A stretch of DNA of 64,000 nucleotides from UBA1801 sp035353395 (GTDB lineage Bacteria; Acidobacteriota; Holophagae; Holophagales; Holophagaceae): assembly GCA_035353395.1 (NCBI GenBank), contig DAOPZL010000010.1, forward strand, positions 10,491 through 74,490, given 5' to 3'. A model generated the notes under the pieces. That model saw nothing but the letters and a program-made list of their open reading frames with translations. It did not search any database and had not been told where the DNA came from. Positions 50,829 through 59,281 of the stretch are shown here, in pieces. Numbering within the stretch: the stretch's first letter is position 1; each line of letters opens with the position of its first letter. The position numbers and the translations under genes were made by a program.

Positions 50829-51510
50829 GGTGACCCTGCGGGCCCTGCGCCGGCGGGGGGTGGATTTCGAGTCCCTCTGGCTCATCACCTTCGCCGACCT
50901 GATGGTGCAGCTCATGGCCTTCTTCGCGGTGGTCTATTCCTTCTCCATGCAGGGCCAGGAGCAGATGGGCCAGCTGGTGAAGTCGCTCCAGAAGGCCCTG
51001 GGGGTGAAGGTCGCAGGCACCGAACTGCCGGGCGGCCCGGGCATCCTGCCCGGTTCCACGGGCATCGGGAAGGACCGGGCGGCGGACCTGGAGAAGCTGC
51101 TGGCGGACATGAAGGCCAGCAGCGGGCCGGACGAAGGCGTCCGCATGCGCATCGTCACCTTCCGGGGCTCCATCCTGTTCGATGAAGGCAGCGCGGTCGT
51201 GGACACGGCGTTCCAGCCCCTGATGACGCGGATCTCCCGGCTGGTGGGCGAATATCCGGGATTCACCCTGATCTGCGAAGGCCACGCGGCGCCGGGGGAG
51301 CGGTCGAAGGCGGGGGGCGACGCCCTGGAGCTCAGCGGCCAGCGGGCCCAGGCGATCGTCCGGTTCCTGGCCCTCCAGGGGCTGGACATGAAGACCATCG
51401 CCGCCGAGGCCCACGGGGATGCCCAGGTCGAGGGGGATCCGAGCAGTCCGGAAGGGCGGTCCTTGCAGCGGCGGGTGGTGTTCCGGTTCCAGCGGGTGGC
51501 CGAAAGATGA
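50821..51510 (+). CDS. motB: MotB-type stator subunit
   Basis: A 229-residue protein whose GTG start (50821) overlaps motA. One membrane helix carries the ion-binding Asp26 in LITFADLMVQLMAFFAVVYSFS. The C-terminal OmpA-like peptidoglycan-binding domain runs from ILFDEGSAVVDTAFQPLM to LSGQRAQAIVRFLALQGL and the closing RRVVFRF. It couples ion flow to torque in the cell wall. Confidence 0.87.
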   Translation: MAKVTLRALRRRGVDFESLWLITFADLMVQLMAFFAVVYSFSMQGQEQMGQLVKSLQKALGVKVAGTELPGGPGILPGSTGIGKDRAADLEKLLADMKASSGPDEGVRMRIVTFRGSILFDEGSAVVDTAFQPLMTRISRLVGEYPGFTLICEGHAAPGERSKAGGDALELSGQRAQAIVRFLALQGLDMKTIAAEAHGDAQVEGDPSSPEGRSLQRRVVFRFQRVAER

Positions 51511-51534
51511 AGCGGCCCCCCGGGGGGAGCCGCT
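51511..51534. terminator. Hairpin between motB and yebC
   Basis: AGCGGC and GCCGCT surround a CCCCCGGGGGGA core, just after the motB stop and before the convergent gene's stop. Confidence 0.55.
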
Positions 51535-51556
51535 CCATCAGGAAAGGGTCGGGCCG

Positions 51557-52288
51557 CTACTCCTCGGGTTCCTCGTAGTCGGCGTTGTGCCAGACGTTCT
51601 GGACGTCGTCGTTGTCCTCCAGGAGGTCCAGGAGCTTGAGGAAACTCTTGAGCTTGTCCCCGCTGAGCTGGGTGGAGGTGGAAGGCGCCATGATCAGCTT
51701 GGCCTCGATCTGGGGCAGCTTGGCCGCGTCCACCGCATCCTTCACGGCCTGGTAGCCCTCGGGAGAGGTCTTGATCACCCAGGCATCACCCTCGTTGATC
51801 ACATCGTCGGCCCCGGCTTCCAGGGCGACTTCCATGACCTTGTCCTCGGAGACTTCGGACTCCACGACGATCTGGCCCTCTTTGGAGAAGAGGTAGGCCA
51901 CGGAGCCCTGGGCGCCCAGCTCGGTGCCGAACTTGGTGAAGTAGCTGCGGATCTCCGGGGTGGTCCGGTTCTTGTTGTCGGTCAAGGCCTCGACCATCAT
52001 CGCGACCCCGCCGGGACCGTAGCCTTCGTAGACCACTTCCTCGTAGGTGACGCCCTCGAGTTCGCCGGTGCCCTTCTTGATGGCGCGCTCCCAGTTGTCC
52101 TTGGGCATGTTGTTGGATTTCGCCAGGTCCACCGCGAGCCGGAGCCGGGGATTGGAGCCGATGTCGCCCCCGCCCAGTCTCGCGGCGACCGTGATCTCCT
52201 TGAGGATCCTGGTGAAAGCCTTGCCGCGCTTGGCGTCAAGAGCACCCTTCTTGTGCTTGATGGTGGACCATTTACTGTGGCCAGACAT
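51557..52288 (-). CDS. YebC/PmpR (TACO1) family protein
   Basis: A 243-residue protein of the YebC/TACO1 family. Its start MSGHSKWSTIKHKKGALDAKRGK is diagnostic; three domains follow, with GGDIGSNPRLRLAVDLAKSNNMPKDN and AMMVEALTDNKNRT. Such proteins bind DNA as regulators or help translation of polyproline stretches. The Pro-rich proteins in this window would fit the latter, but that is inference. Ribosome site AAGGGAG. Confidence 0.92.
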   Translation of the reverse strand: MSGHSKWSTIKHKKGALDAKRGKAFTRILKEITVAARLGGGDIGSNPRLRLAVDLAKSNNMPKDNWERAIKKGTGELEGVTYEEVVYEGYGPGGVAMMVEALTDNKNRTTPEIRSYFTKFGTELGAQGSVAYLFSKEGQIVVESEVSEDKVMEVALEAGADDVINEGDAWVIKTSPEGYQAVKDAVDAAKLPQIEAKLIMAPSTSTQLSGDKLKSFLKLLDLLEDNDDVQNVWHNADYEEPEE

Positions 52289-52314
52289 GCGTTACTCCCT
52301 TTTCGTTCAAGAAT

Positions 52315-53034
52315 TCAGCCGCGCAGAGCGCGCTTGGAAACACGTGCGTATGGAGGAGGCTCCTGGCGGACCATGGGTCTCTCCAGCATGAACTGGTACC
52401 ACTGCTCTCCATAGACTTTCATCTTCATGGCCTTGTTGTTCTGGAGAAGGTTCCTGTTGGTCAGCAGGCGGTCATCCCCCTCGCAGACCTTGAGCCCCTT
52501 GTTGAGCACCTCGATGGCGGCGTCCCGCTCGTGGACCTCGTTGAGGAAATAGGCGTAGACGGCATAGACCAGGCTCTCCTTCTTGCCCGACTTCATCGCC
52601 ACGGCGAAGGAGTCCTTGGCCTGCTTCTTCTCCCCCCGCTTCCACTGGAGGACCGCCAGCATGACCTTGGCGATGTAGTGCTGGGAGCTGGCCGAGCGGA
52701 GCAGGGGTTCGGCCTCCTCGTTCTTCCGCCTCAGGTACTGGATCACGCCGATCTGCCCGTCGATGGAGCCTTTCACGAGGAACTGCCAGGAGCTGAGCTT
52801 GTAGCCTTCCTTGATGGTCTCGATGGCGGGTTCGAACTGCTGCTTCTTCAGTTGTTCGCCGGCGCGGTTGAAGATCTTCTCCAGCTTCGCCTGGGTCTTG
52901 CGGCCCAGGTAGATGAACAGACCGAGGCCCAGGAGGATGCCCAGGGGCGCGCTCAGCCACGGACTGACCTGCAGGAAAACGAGAAGGCCTCCCGCGGCGA
53001 TGGAAAGGGCAAGGCCCAGCGAAAAGTTGATCAC
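52315..53034 (-). CDS. Membrane-anchored TPR-like protein
   Basis: A 239-residue protein with two N-terminal membrane helices (INFSLGLALSIAAGGLLVFL and WLSAPLGILLGLGLFIYLG) then helical repeats: GEQLKKQQFEPAIETIKEGY, VLQWKRGEKKQAKDSFAVAM, FLNEVHERDAAIEVLNKGLK. These are TPR-like and probably hold proteins at the membrane. Function unknown. It lies between yebC and ybeY on the same strand. Confidence 0.65.
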   Translation of the reverse strand: MINFSLGLALSIAAGGLLVFLQVSPWLSAPLGILLGLGLFIYLGRKTQAKLEKIFNRAGEQLKKQQFEPAIETIKEGYKLSSWQFLVKGSIDGQIGVIQYLRRKNEEAEPLLRSASSQHYIAKVMLAVLQWKRGEKKQAKDSFAVAMKSGKKESLVYAVYAYFLNEVHERDAAIEVLNKGLKVCEGDDRLLTNRNLLQNNKAMKMKVYGEQWYQFMLERPMVRQEPPPYARVSKRALRG

Positions 53035-53110
53035 ACGCGCTCCCCCGATGACCTACCAAGGCCAACCGGCCATTCTACCGCCGTGTACTGGCTCCCGCCA
53101 GGGAGGGGGT

Positions 53111-53851
53111 TCAGGCGATCACGCCGCTGCGGGGCCGGGTGGCCTTCCTGCGGCGGACGGTCCGTTTGGCCGAAGTCTCGGCCGCCTCCGTCGCCGGGGC
53201 CTTCCGGGGGCGGCCCGGTCCCCGCTTGGGTTTCGGTTCGGCCTTCCTGGGCTTGTCGGCCTTCTTGGCCGGCTTGACCTTCTTGGTCTTCTGCTTCCGG
53301 GCGAGCGCCGTGGCGGCCCTGCCGGTGACGACCACGCGGGTCCCGTCCTTGAGCTTCTTGACCTTGCTCCCCGCCTTCCGGCCGCGCTTGAGGCTCATCG
53401 GGAGGGGGTCCACGTTCAGGAATTCCCGTTCGAGCGTCTGCTGGAGCTCGAGCATCTCGCCCGCGTCCTTTTCATGGTCGTAGCCGCACAGGTGAAGAAA
53501 TCCATGGATAATCAGGGTCTCGATTTCGCGGCGTCGGCTCACGCCCAATTTCTTGGCCATTTTCTCGGCCATGGGCAGGCTGATGACGAGGTCGCCAAGG
53601 TGCTGCCATTCGCCCTTGGCCGGTTCGGCCGGGAAGCTCAGGATGTCGGTCGTCTGGTTTATCCCGCGGTGCTCGCGGTTCAGCCTCCGCATGGTCCGGT
53701 CGTCCACGTAGGAGATGGACATGCCCTGGGAACCAGGTGCCATGCGGATCCGGAGCTTCGCAAGGAGTTCGCCGATGGAGCGCTCCCCCGGGCCGCGAAG
53801 CTTGCTGCGGGAAGACCAATCAATTTTGAATTCATCCGTTTCGGGAGTCAT
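53111..53851 (-). CDS. ybeY: Endoribonuclease YbeY with AT-hook-like basic tail
   Basis: A 246-residue protein from ATG 53851. The YbeY core (about residues 20-150) includes VDDRTMRRLNREHRGINQTTDILSF (its usual opening) and the zinc triad IIHGFLHLCGYDHEKD (HxxxHxxGYDH). YbeY helps 16S rRNA maturation and quality control. After the core come ~90 residues of Lys/Ala/Pro-rich sequence with an AT-hook-like KRGPGRPRKAP, absent from typical ~150-residue YbeY. A strong promoter (TTGACA, 17 bases, GATACT) is present upstream. Confidence 0.9.
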   Translation of the reverse strand: MTPETDEFKIDWSSRSKLRGPGERSIGELLAKLRIRMAPGSQGMSISYVDDRTMRRLNREHRGINQTTDILSFPAEPAKGEWQHLGDLVISLPMAEKMAKKLGVSRRREIETLIIHGFLHLCGYDHEKDAGEMLELQQTLEREFLNVDPLPMSLKRGRKAGSKVKKLKDGTRVVVTGRAATALARKQKTKKVKPAKKADKPRKAEPKPKRGPGRPRKAPATEAAETSAKRTVRRRKATRPRSGVIA

Positions 53852-53882
53852 GGGTTCCTCGAAATCTGTTCTATGGATAAAG

Positions 53883-53911
53883 AGTATCGTTAAAATCGCC
53901 ACATTTGTCAA
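53883..53911 (-). promoter_or_regulatory. Promoter of ybeY
   Basis: On the minus strand TTGACA (53911-53906), a 17-base spacer, and GATACT (53888-53883). Start of RNA near 53876, about 25 bases before the ATG. The stretch is AT-rich in a GC-rich genome. Confidence 0.75.
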
Positions 53912-54179
53912 TAGATTCGGATGGAATCATCAGAATTTTGAGGTTGATTATATGCAGGGCGGAAGCGCTGAATGTCGCTTGGAAAAGCCTTGGGTGCGGC
54001 TTCAGCCGGCGCCGTGTGTTTACCTGGGTCTGGGTCGCAAGGAGAGTCCAGGCGGCCCTACTCTGGGGAAGATCTCGATGGATGCGGAATGGAAATTCAG
54101 GGCATCCTGGCGCGCGGATTCGCCTGGATCCTGGTCCCGGCGGCATGGCTATTTCCTGGTCTTGACTTATCATGGAAGG
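53912..54179. other. Intergenic region upstream of rsmG
   Basis: Between the ybeY promoter and rsmG lie about 270 bases. An open frame continues upstream of the rsmG ATG without a stop, but its residues are unlike any family and start codons lack ribosome sites, so it is left out. Nothing further is recognised. Confidence 0.4.
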
Positions 54180-54770
54180 ATGTCCCTGCCTATCCCGGAT
54201 CCAGTCGCGGCCGCGTGTGGAAGGTTCCTGGAGCTGCTGGAGTTCTGGAACCGGACCCACGCCCTGACCTCCCTGCCTCCGGAGGACCGATTCGAGGAAC
54301 TGATCCTGGACTCCTGGGTCCTGGTTCCCCATCTGGCCGGCCTGCCCGTTGGCTCCCGGGTCGCGGATTTCGGCAGCGGGATGGGCATCCCGGCCGTCGT
54401 GCTGGCGATCGCCAGACCGGACCTGGAGGTCATCGCGCTGGACAAGTCCAGGAAGAAGATGGCCTTCGTCCGCCAGGTGGCCCTGGAGCTCGGACTGGGC
54501 GCCCTGCAGGCCGTCGCCGCCCGCGCGGAGGAGCTCCCGCCGCTGCAGGCCGAACTCGGGGTCGCCAAGGCCGTGGGCTCTCCGCTCCTGCTCGCGTCCT
54601 GGTGGGCCCGCCACGGCCGGCCGGGGGCCCCGATGCTGGCCCTGAAAAGCGCCTCCTGGGCGGCCGAGGCCTGCCCCGGGGAACCGTGGCTCCTGCGGCC
54701 GCACCCCTACGGCCTGCCCACCCGCGGCGAGCGCGTCATCCTGGAGCTCCGGGAAAGGACGGGCCCCTGA
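54180..54770 (+). CDS. rsmG: 16S rRNA (guanine527-N7)-methyltransferase RsmG
   Basis: A 196-residue SAM-dependent methyltransferase. Landmarks: LLEFWNRTHALTSL (N-terminal), LILDSWVLVPHL, the SAM motif VADFGSGMGIPAVVLAI, and ALDKSRKKMAFVRQVALELGL. It methylates G527 of 16S rRNA. The usual CD-box end is short. ATG 54180 has AAGG directly adjacent, so initiation may be weak; no better start fits. Confidence 0.85.
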   Translation: MSLPIPDPVAAACGRFLELLEFWNRTHALTSLPPEDRFEELILDSWVLVPHLAGLPVGSRVADFGSGMGIPAVVLAIARPDLEVIALDKSRKKMAFVRQVALELGLGALQAVAARAEELPPLQAELGVAKAVGSPLLLASWWARHGRPGAPMLALKSASWAAEACPGEPWLLRPHPYGLPTRGERVILELRERTGP

Positions 54771-54778
54771 CGGGGCCC
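54761..54778 (+). terminator. GC hairpin overlapping the rsmG stop
   Basis: GGGCCCC and GGGGCCC with a TGAC loop that includes the stop codon; no T-run follows, so strength is doubtful. Confidence 0.4.
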
Positions 54779-54803
54779 ATCCTGTGCGGCAAGAAGCCCG
54801 CGC

Positions 54804-55967
54804 TCAGCGGGTGACGAGGTCGCCCTGCATGACTTCCTCGTAGGCGCGGAGGATGCGGCACGTCGCGCTGTCCTCCATGGTCTTCACCACGAGGAGCTGC
54901 GCGATCAGGTAGTTCGTCTTGGCCGTCTCCTGGGGCTTCGCGTCCGGGGCGCCCACGGGCCAGGTGCGTTCCCTGGCCGAAAGGAGCACCTGCCCGACCT
55001 GGAGGCCGTCCTTGGAACCACGGTCGATCAGGACCATGTCGTTCGTGCCCGCGTTCATGTGGCTGTCCGCGGCGTAGACGATCCTGGCGATCGGATCCTG
55101 GAGGAGGACCGGGGTCCTGGCGTCCTCCCTGAGGTGCATCACCAGGTTCGCGGGCTCCTTGAAGGGCACGACCCGGTCTCCGACTTCGAGCGAATCCGCC
55201 GACTTCTCGATGACGGCGACCGCCGACTTGGCGTCGAGCTGGGTGACCCGGACCACGGCGAACTGCTTGATCACGTCCCCCATGTTCTTGAAGCGCTTGT
55301 CGTTGCCGAGGTAGGGGAGCTTGGCCTTGACCACCTTCAGGGCCAGCAGCCGGTCGCCGATCTTCAGGCCGTTGTTCGAGCCGCCGTCGAGATAGATCGT
55401 GTCGAGGTCGCCCAGCTGCGAGGAGAGGGGATCCTTCCTGGAGGCGACCTTCACGGCCCCGATCTCCTTGAAGTGGGCTTCCGCGCCGTTGGGGACGAGG
55501 TAGGGAAGCTGCAGGAAGTCCTGGAAGGTGAAGGCGTATTCATCGGGGCGCAGCTTGGTCTGGAGGCGCCCTCCGGGCGCCAGCCCGCTGATCTCCGACG
55601 GCGTCTGGCCCGGCTGGATGGCCTTGCGTCCCGCGGGGATCACCAGATGGTCGCCGGGGTAGATCCAGTGGGGATCCGTGATCCACTGGTTCATTTCCCA
55701 GATCTGGGGCCAGGAAAATGGATTGCCCAGGTACTTCTGGCCGAGGTCCCAGAGGGTGTCTCCGGTTTCGACGACATGAAGCTGGCACCCCTCGGGAAGT
55801 GTGATTTCTTTCGGGTAGTTCCATCTGGAATAGTGGAACGCCACCTTGATGACCTGGCCGGGCTGGTAGTCCTGCGGTGCGGGCGTCTGCGCGGAGCCCT
55901 GGGCCGCAAGGGCCACGGCCATGCTGGAAACCAGAAATGCCGCACGCAGCCTATTGTGCTGATGCAT
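54804..55967 (-). CDS. Secreted LysM-domain protein
   Basis: A 387-residue protein from ATG 55967 (after AGGGGGA), with a Sec signal (RLRAAFLVSSMAVALAAQGSAQ). Residues about 50-110 are a LysM domain: HVVETGDTLWDLGQKYLGNP, then WPQIWEMNQWITDPHWIYPGDHLVIP. The rest is beta-rich with repeated motifs (NNGLKIGDRLLALKV; ADSLEVGDRVVPF; KDGLQVGQVLL), suggesting three similar modules. It likely binds peptidoglycan in the periplasm. Confidence 0.8.
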   Translation of the reverse strand: MHQHNRLRAAFLVSSMAVALAAQGSAQTPAPQDYQPGQVIKVAFHYSRWNYPKEITLPEGCQLHVVETGDTLWDLGQKYLGNPFSWPQIWEMNQWITDPHWIYPGDHLVIPAGRKAIQPGQTPSEISGLAPGGRLQTKLRPDEYAFTFQDFLQLPYLVPNGAEAHFKEIGAVKVASRKDPLSSQLGDLDTIYLDGGSNNGLKIGDRLLALKVVKAKLPYLGNDKRFKNMGDVIKQFAVVRVTQLDAKSAVAVIEKSADSLEVGDRVVPFKEPANLVMHLREDARTPVLLQDPIARIVYAADSHMNAGTNDMVLIDRGSKDGLQVGQVLLSARERTWPVGAPDAKPQETAKTNYLIAQLLVVKTMEDSATCRILRAYEEVMQGDLVTR

Positions 55968-55995
55968 CACGTTCCCCCTAGGAAGGCTGGCTGGA

Positions 55996-56907
55996 TTATA
56001 GTCCATCGATTCGAGTCATGTCTGAAAAAGCTCTCATTCTTCTTTTGATATCGTGCTCTGTGACAAATTCTAGACTTTGAGTACCGAATCGCTCGACCGC
56101 GAAACTGGCCATGATGATTCCGGTGAGCGTGGCGTGCTTCAAAGCCTCCACCTCCGTGCTCTTCCTGGATGCCAGGCAGCCGAGGAATCCGCCCGCGAAG
56201 GCGTCCTCCGCCCCGGTCGGATCGAAGACGTCCTCCAGGGGGTAGGCCGGGGAGGCGAACACGCCTTCCGGGGCCAGCAGCATGGCTCCGTGCTCGCCCA
56301 GCTTCACCACGAGAATCCGGGGTCCCATGGCCTGGACCTTGCGGTAGATCTTCAGGAGGTTGTGCTCTCCGGCGAGGGCCCGGGCCTCCCTCTCGTCGAC
56401 CAGCAGCATGTCCGCTTCGCGGAGCACCCGCCCCAGGGCCTCGCGGGAGCCTTCGATCCAGCAGGCCGCCGTCTCCAGGGCGATCCAGCGGGGACGCTGG
56501 ATCATCTGCCCCACCACGTCCAGTTGTTCGACTGGATCGAGCTTGCCCAGGTAGAGATAGGAAGCCGAACGGTAGGCTTCGGGGAGGACTGGATGGAAAT
56601 CCAGGGAGACGTTCGGCTGCCGGTCCAGTGTCGTGGCCTCGCTCAGTTCGTATCCATAGGATCCTTTCCAGCGGGAACTCTTCCCGGGGCGTCTGGCCAG
56701 CCCCCTCAAGTCGATGGGCCGGCCTTCGAAGATGCGTTCCTGCTGGGGCCCGAAGTCCTCCCCCACGACCCCGGCCACCTGGACTGGGTGGAAATGGCAG
56801 GCACTGAGGGCGACATAGCTGACCGAGCCTCCCAGGGCATTCTCCTGCCGCCCGAAGGGCGTCTCGATGTCGTCGAAGGAGACGCTGCCTACCGCGAGAA
56901 GGCTCAT
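55996..56907 (-). CDS. PfkB-family sugar kinase with altered active-site motif
   Basis: A 303-residue protein from ATG 56907, with the ribokinase fold: LAVGSVSFDDIETPFG start, LGGSVSYVALSACHF, PRILVVKLGEHGAMLL and DPTGAEDAFAGGFLGCLA. The last is signature 2, normally DxTGAGD, here GAED: Gly of the anion hole is Glu. The catalytic Asp stays. The substrate is unknown. It lies between the LysM and Smr genes in one minus-strand run. Confidence 0.75.
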   Translation of the reverse strand: MSLLAVGSVSFDDIETPFGRQENALGGSVSYVALSACHFHPVQVAGVVGEDFGPQQERIFEGRPIDLRGLARRPGKSSRWKGSYGYELSEATTLDRQPNVSLDFHPVLPEAYRSASYLYLGKLDPVEQLDVVGQMIQRPRWIALETAACWIEGSREALGRVLREADMLLVDEREARALAGEHNLLKIYRKVQAMGPRILVVKLGEHGAMLLAPEGVFASPAYPLEDVFDPTGAEDAFAGGFLGCLASRKSTEVEALKHATLTGIIMASFAVERFGTQSLEFVTEHDIKRRMRAFSDMTRIDGL

Positions 56908-56921
56908 GAATCCTTCCTTTC

Positions 56922-57641
56922 TCAGTGAGCGGAACTCTGGAGACCAAGATAGAGGATCCACGCCTGGGCGCCACCCATCGGAATGGGTGCCTGCGCGTAG
57001 CGTGCGACCAGGCCCGCTTCAGGGCCGTTCAGGAAGGCCAGGAAGGCCTGGCGGAGTTCCTCGGACGCGCCCAGCTGGATGTGGAAGGTCCGCCAGCCGA
57101 GCAGATGCCCGTCCAGGAGGCGCTCCTTCAGGCGTTCGACGGCATCGGAGGCGCTGTGGCCGCGCAGGTCCAGGGAACCGTCCACGTCGATGGCCATGCC
57201 GGCGGCGAGCTGGATCAGGGGGGGGGTCCACCGGGGCGGTTCAGGTTCCCGGGGCGTCTCGGCCGCGGGGGCAGGAGGCGGGGGTTCGACGGGGGGGGCC
57301 TCCCGGACGGGTTCCGGGGGAGGTGCGGGTTCCTTGCGGGGCGGGAGCTTCGGGGAGGCGACGGGTTTCAGGCCCTTGAGGGCGGTCATGGCCTCCGCGA
57401 AGTCCGTCTGCTCGACCGGGGGCCGGGCGGGGGAGGGCTTCGCGAGGGGGGAGGGTTCGGGTTCCGGCTGGGCGGACGGCCTGCGCTTGCCCATCGCGGC
57501 CAGGAAGAGGGCGTCCTCGTCCTCCAGTTCCCTGGGCGCGGCCGGCTTCGGGGCCGGCTTGGGAGCGGGGCGCTTCGGGGGCGCGTCCTCGCCCGTCTTC
57601 AGGTCCTGCTTCAGTTTCGCCAGATCCTTGTTCCAGACCAT
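56922..57641 (-). CDS. Smr-domain protein
   Basis: A 239-residue protein. The first 135 residues are Pro/Lys/Glu-rich with an ALFLAAMGKRRP motif resembling that of YdaL-type proteins; the C-terminus (about 148-237) is an Smr domain: SLDLRGHSASDAVERLKERL, then a TFHIQLGASEELR strand-helix (where typical members have an HGxG motif) and WILYLGL. Smr domains nick DNA or cut RNA. Here H of DLHG is Arg and the HGxG is absent, so activity is doubtful. Confidence 0.6.
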   Translation of the reverse strand: MVWNKDLAKLKQDLKTGEDAPPKRPAPKPAPKPAAPRELEDEDALFLAAMGKRRPSAQPEPEPSPLAKPSPARPPVEQTDFAEAMTALKGLKPVASPKLPPRKEPAPPPEPVREAPPVEPPPPAPAAETPREPEPPRWTPPLIQLAAGMAIDVDGSLDLRGHSASDAVERLKERLLDGHLLGWRTFHIQLGASEELRQAFLAFLNGPEAGLVARYAQAPIPMGGAQAWILYLGLQSSAH

Positions 57642-57773
57642 GTCCAGCTCCTGTCCCTATGAGAGTACATCCCTAGCCCGCGGTTCCTCGCCCCACTTCC
57701 TGATGCTCCGAAAAGTAGCCTTTCCGAGCCGGTCGGCCACCATGAAACATCCCGGGGGAAACGGCGAGGGGAG

Positions 57774-58655
57774 CTAGGGCTTCGGCTTGGTCTTCCGGGG
57801 GAGCTTCTTCTTGACGGGAGCCTTCTGGACGGGGGGCTGGGGAGCGGCTTCCTCGATGCCCATCAGGCCGTCGACGAACCGGCGGCAGTCCCTGTTCGCG
57901 GGATCCAGGCGGATGAGCCTGCGTCCGTAGGCGATCCGCTCGTTCCTGGGCCGGGCTTCGTCGGCCTTCACCTGCAGCAGCTTGTCGGCCACGTATTTCT
58001 GCACGGAGCCGGCGGTTTCGATCTCCTGCTTCTCCCTGGCGAGGAAATCCTGCCAGGAGGCGAGGGACTTGGCATCCGTCTCCTGGTCCTGCTTCAGCCG
58101 GTCCAGCAGGCCGTCGATCTCCTTGATCGACCACTCGCTGTGGGCGATGGCGTTGCGGTGCTCGTCCAGCATGTCCCTGAGGGTGGCCCGCTGCTTGATC
58201 TGGTCCTGGCTGAGGCCCGCCTGGGTCTCCAGCTCCTTCAGCTTGTCCTCCGCCTTCGCGACGGCGGCCTTCCACTCCACCAGCTTCTCTTCGTGCTCCT
58301 TGCGGATCTTCGAGAAGGTGGAACCGGTGTTGGCCGTGTTCTCGATGGCCGTGTTGCTGGCCCGCTGCAGGTAGGAGATGGCATCCTCCCAGGCCCCGTC
58401 CGTGACGCAGGCCCTGGCCGCCATCTCCAGCACCGCCACCAGGGCGCGCATCTCGTTGTAGTCCGAACGGCTGACCGTGAGGCCTTCCTTCTGGAGGAGC
58501 CCTTCCGTGCTCTTCCGTACCGAGACGCCGTCCCCGCGCTCCAGGGTCATCTCCCAGACCTTGTAGCTCTCCTTGAAACGATCCGAGAGCACCTGCGCCC
58601 CCAGGGGCTGGAGGAGCAGGGGGATCGAGATGAGAACGGGGCGCCAGAAATTCAT
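57774..58655 (-). CDS. Secreted coiled-coil protein
   Basis: A 293-residue protein with a Sec signal (FWRPVLISIPLLLQPLGAQ) and long helices rich in Glu/Lys/Leu from about residue 110 to 220, typical of a coiled coil (EHEEKLVEWKAAVAKAEDKL and on). The tail (PVQKAPVKKKLPRKTKPKP) is Lys/Pro-rich. No enzyme motif is visible. It would act in the periplasm. No family known. Confidence 0.6.
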   Translation of the reverse strand: MNFWRPVLISIPLLLQPLGAQVLSDRFKESYKVWEMTLERGDGVSVRKSTEGLLQKEGLTVSRSDYNEMRALVAVLEMAARACVTDGAWEDAISYLQRASNTAIENTANTGSTFSKIRKEHEEKLVEWKAAVAKAEDKLKELETQAGLSQDQIKQRATLRDMLDEHRNAIAHSEWSIKEIDGLLDRLKQDQETDAKSLASWQDFLAREKQEIETAGSVQKYVADKLLQVKADEARPRNERIAYGRRLIRLDPANRDCRRFVDGLMGIEEAAPQPPVQKAPVKKKLPRKTKPKP

Positions 58656-58731
58656 GTCTTCCCTTCGCGTGGGGTCCTGTCGGTTAAGCTACCGGAATTC
58701 TTCCCCCTTGTCGTCATCGTTCGCCGGCGCG

Positions 58732-59274
58732 TCACTCCTCGAAACTGAGGTTGGGGCTGCGCTCCAGGATCATGAGTATGAGCCGTTCCAGTTCGTCCAC
58801 GAGGAGGAACCGGAGGACCGGCGGCTTGTCCACGACCGCGGCCGCCTCCCGGGTCCCGCGGAGCACGAAGAAGAGTCGGTGCTTCTCCAGGGTGTGGACC
58901 TCCTTCCAGGATAGGCGTCCGGCTCCGAGCCGCCGGGCGAGCCGCCTCGGGACCGAGAGGCACTCCACGGAGATGCCCAGCTCGTCCACCACCACCTGGG
59001 TGCCTTCCATCAGCAGCATGGCGATGAGCGACAGGACCAGCAGGAGCCCTCCCAGGACGCAGGCCGTCACCGACACGGCCAGGCCCACCCAGAGCAGGAA
59101 GGTGGATTCCTCCGAGGCGCGCGCGAGCTTCAGGGCCGCCTGCATCCGCGGCAGGTTCTGGACGAACATCATCATCAGGCGGATCCCGACGATCCAGGAT
59201 CCCGCGAACAGCAGCCCGGTGAGCGACCGCTGGGCGACGCTGGGCCGGAAGACGAGAGGCGTGGCCGTGGACAT
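58732..59274 (-). CDS. Two-helix membrane protein with PH-like domain
   Basis: A 180-residue protein. Two membrane helices (SLTGLLFAGSWIVGIRLMMM and VGLAVSVTACVLGGLLLVLS) are followed by a beta-rich domain with VVVDELGISVECLSVPRRLA and LSWKEVHTLEKHRLFFVL, resembling bacterial PH (bPH) domains. The role is unknown. It starts seven bases after the pyrF stop, so the two are likely co-transcribed. Confidence 0.55.
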   Translation of the reverse strand: MSTATPLVFRPSVAQRSLTGLLFAGSWIVGIRLMMMFVQNLPRMQAALKLARASEESTFLLWVGLAVSVTACVLGGLLLVLSLIAMLLMEGTQVVVDELGISVECLSVPRRLARRLGAGRLSWKEVHTLEKHRLFFVLRGTREAAAVVDKPPVLRFLLVDELERLILMILERSPNLSFEE

Positions 59275-59281
59275 CAGGCGC

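Noticed and set aside
53715..54179. N-terminal extension of RsmG
   Set aside because: The frame is open but crosses the antisense of ybeY and its promoter, and RsmG starts normally at 54180.
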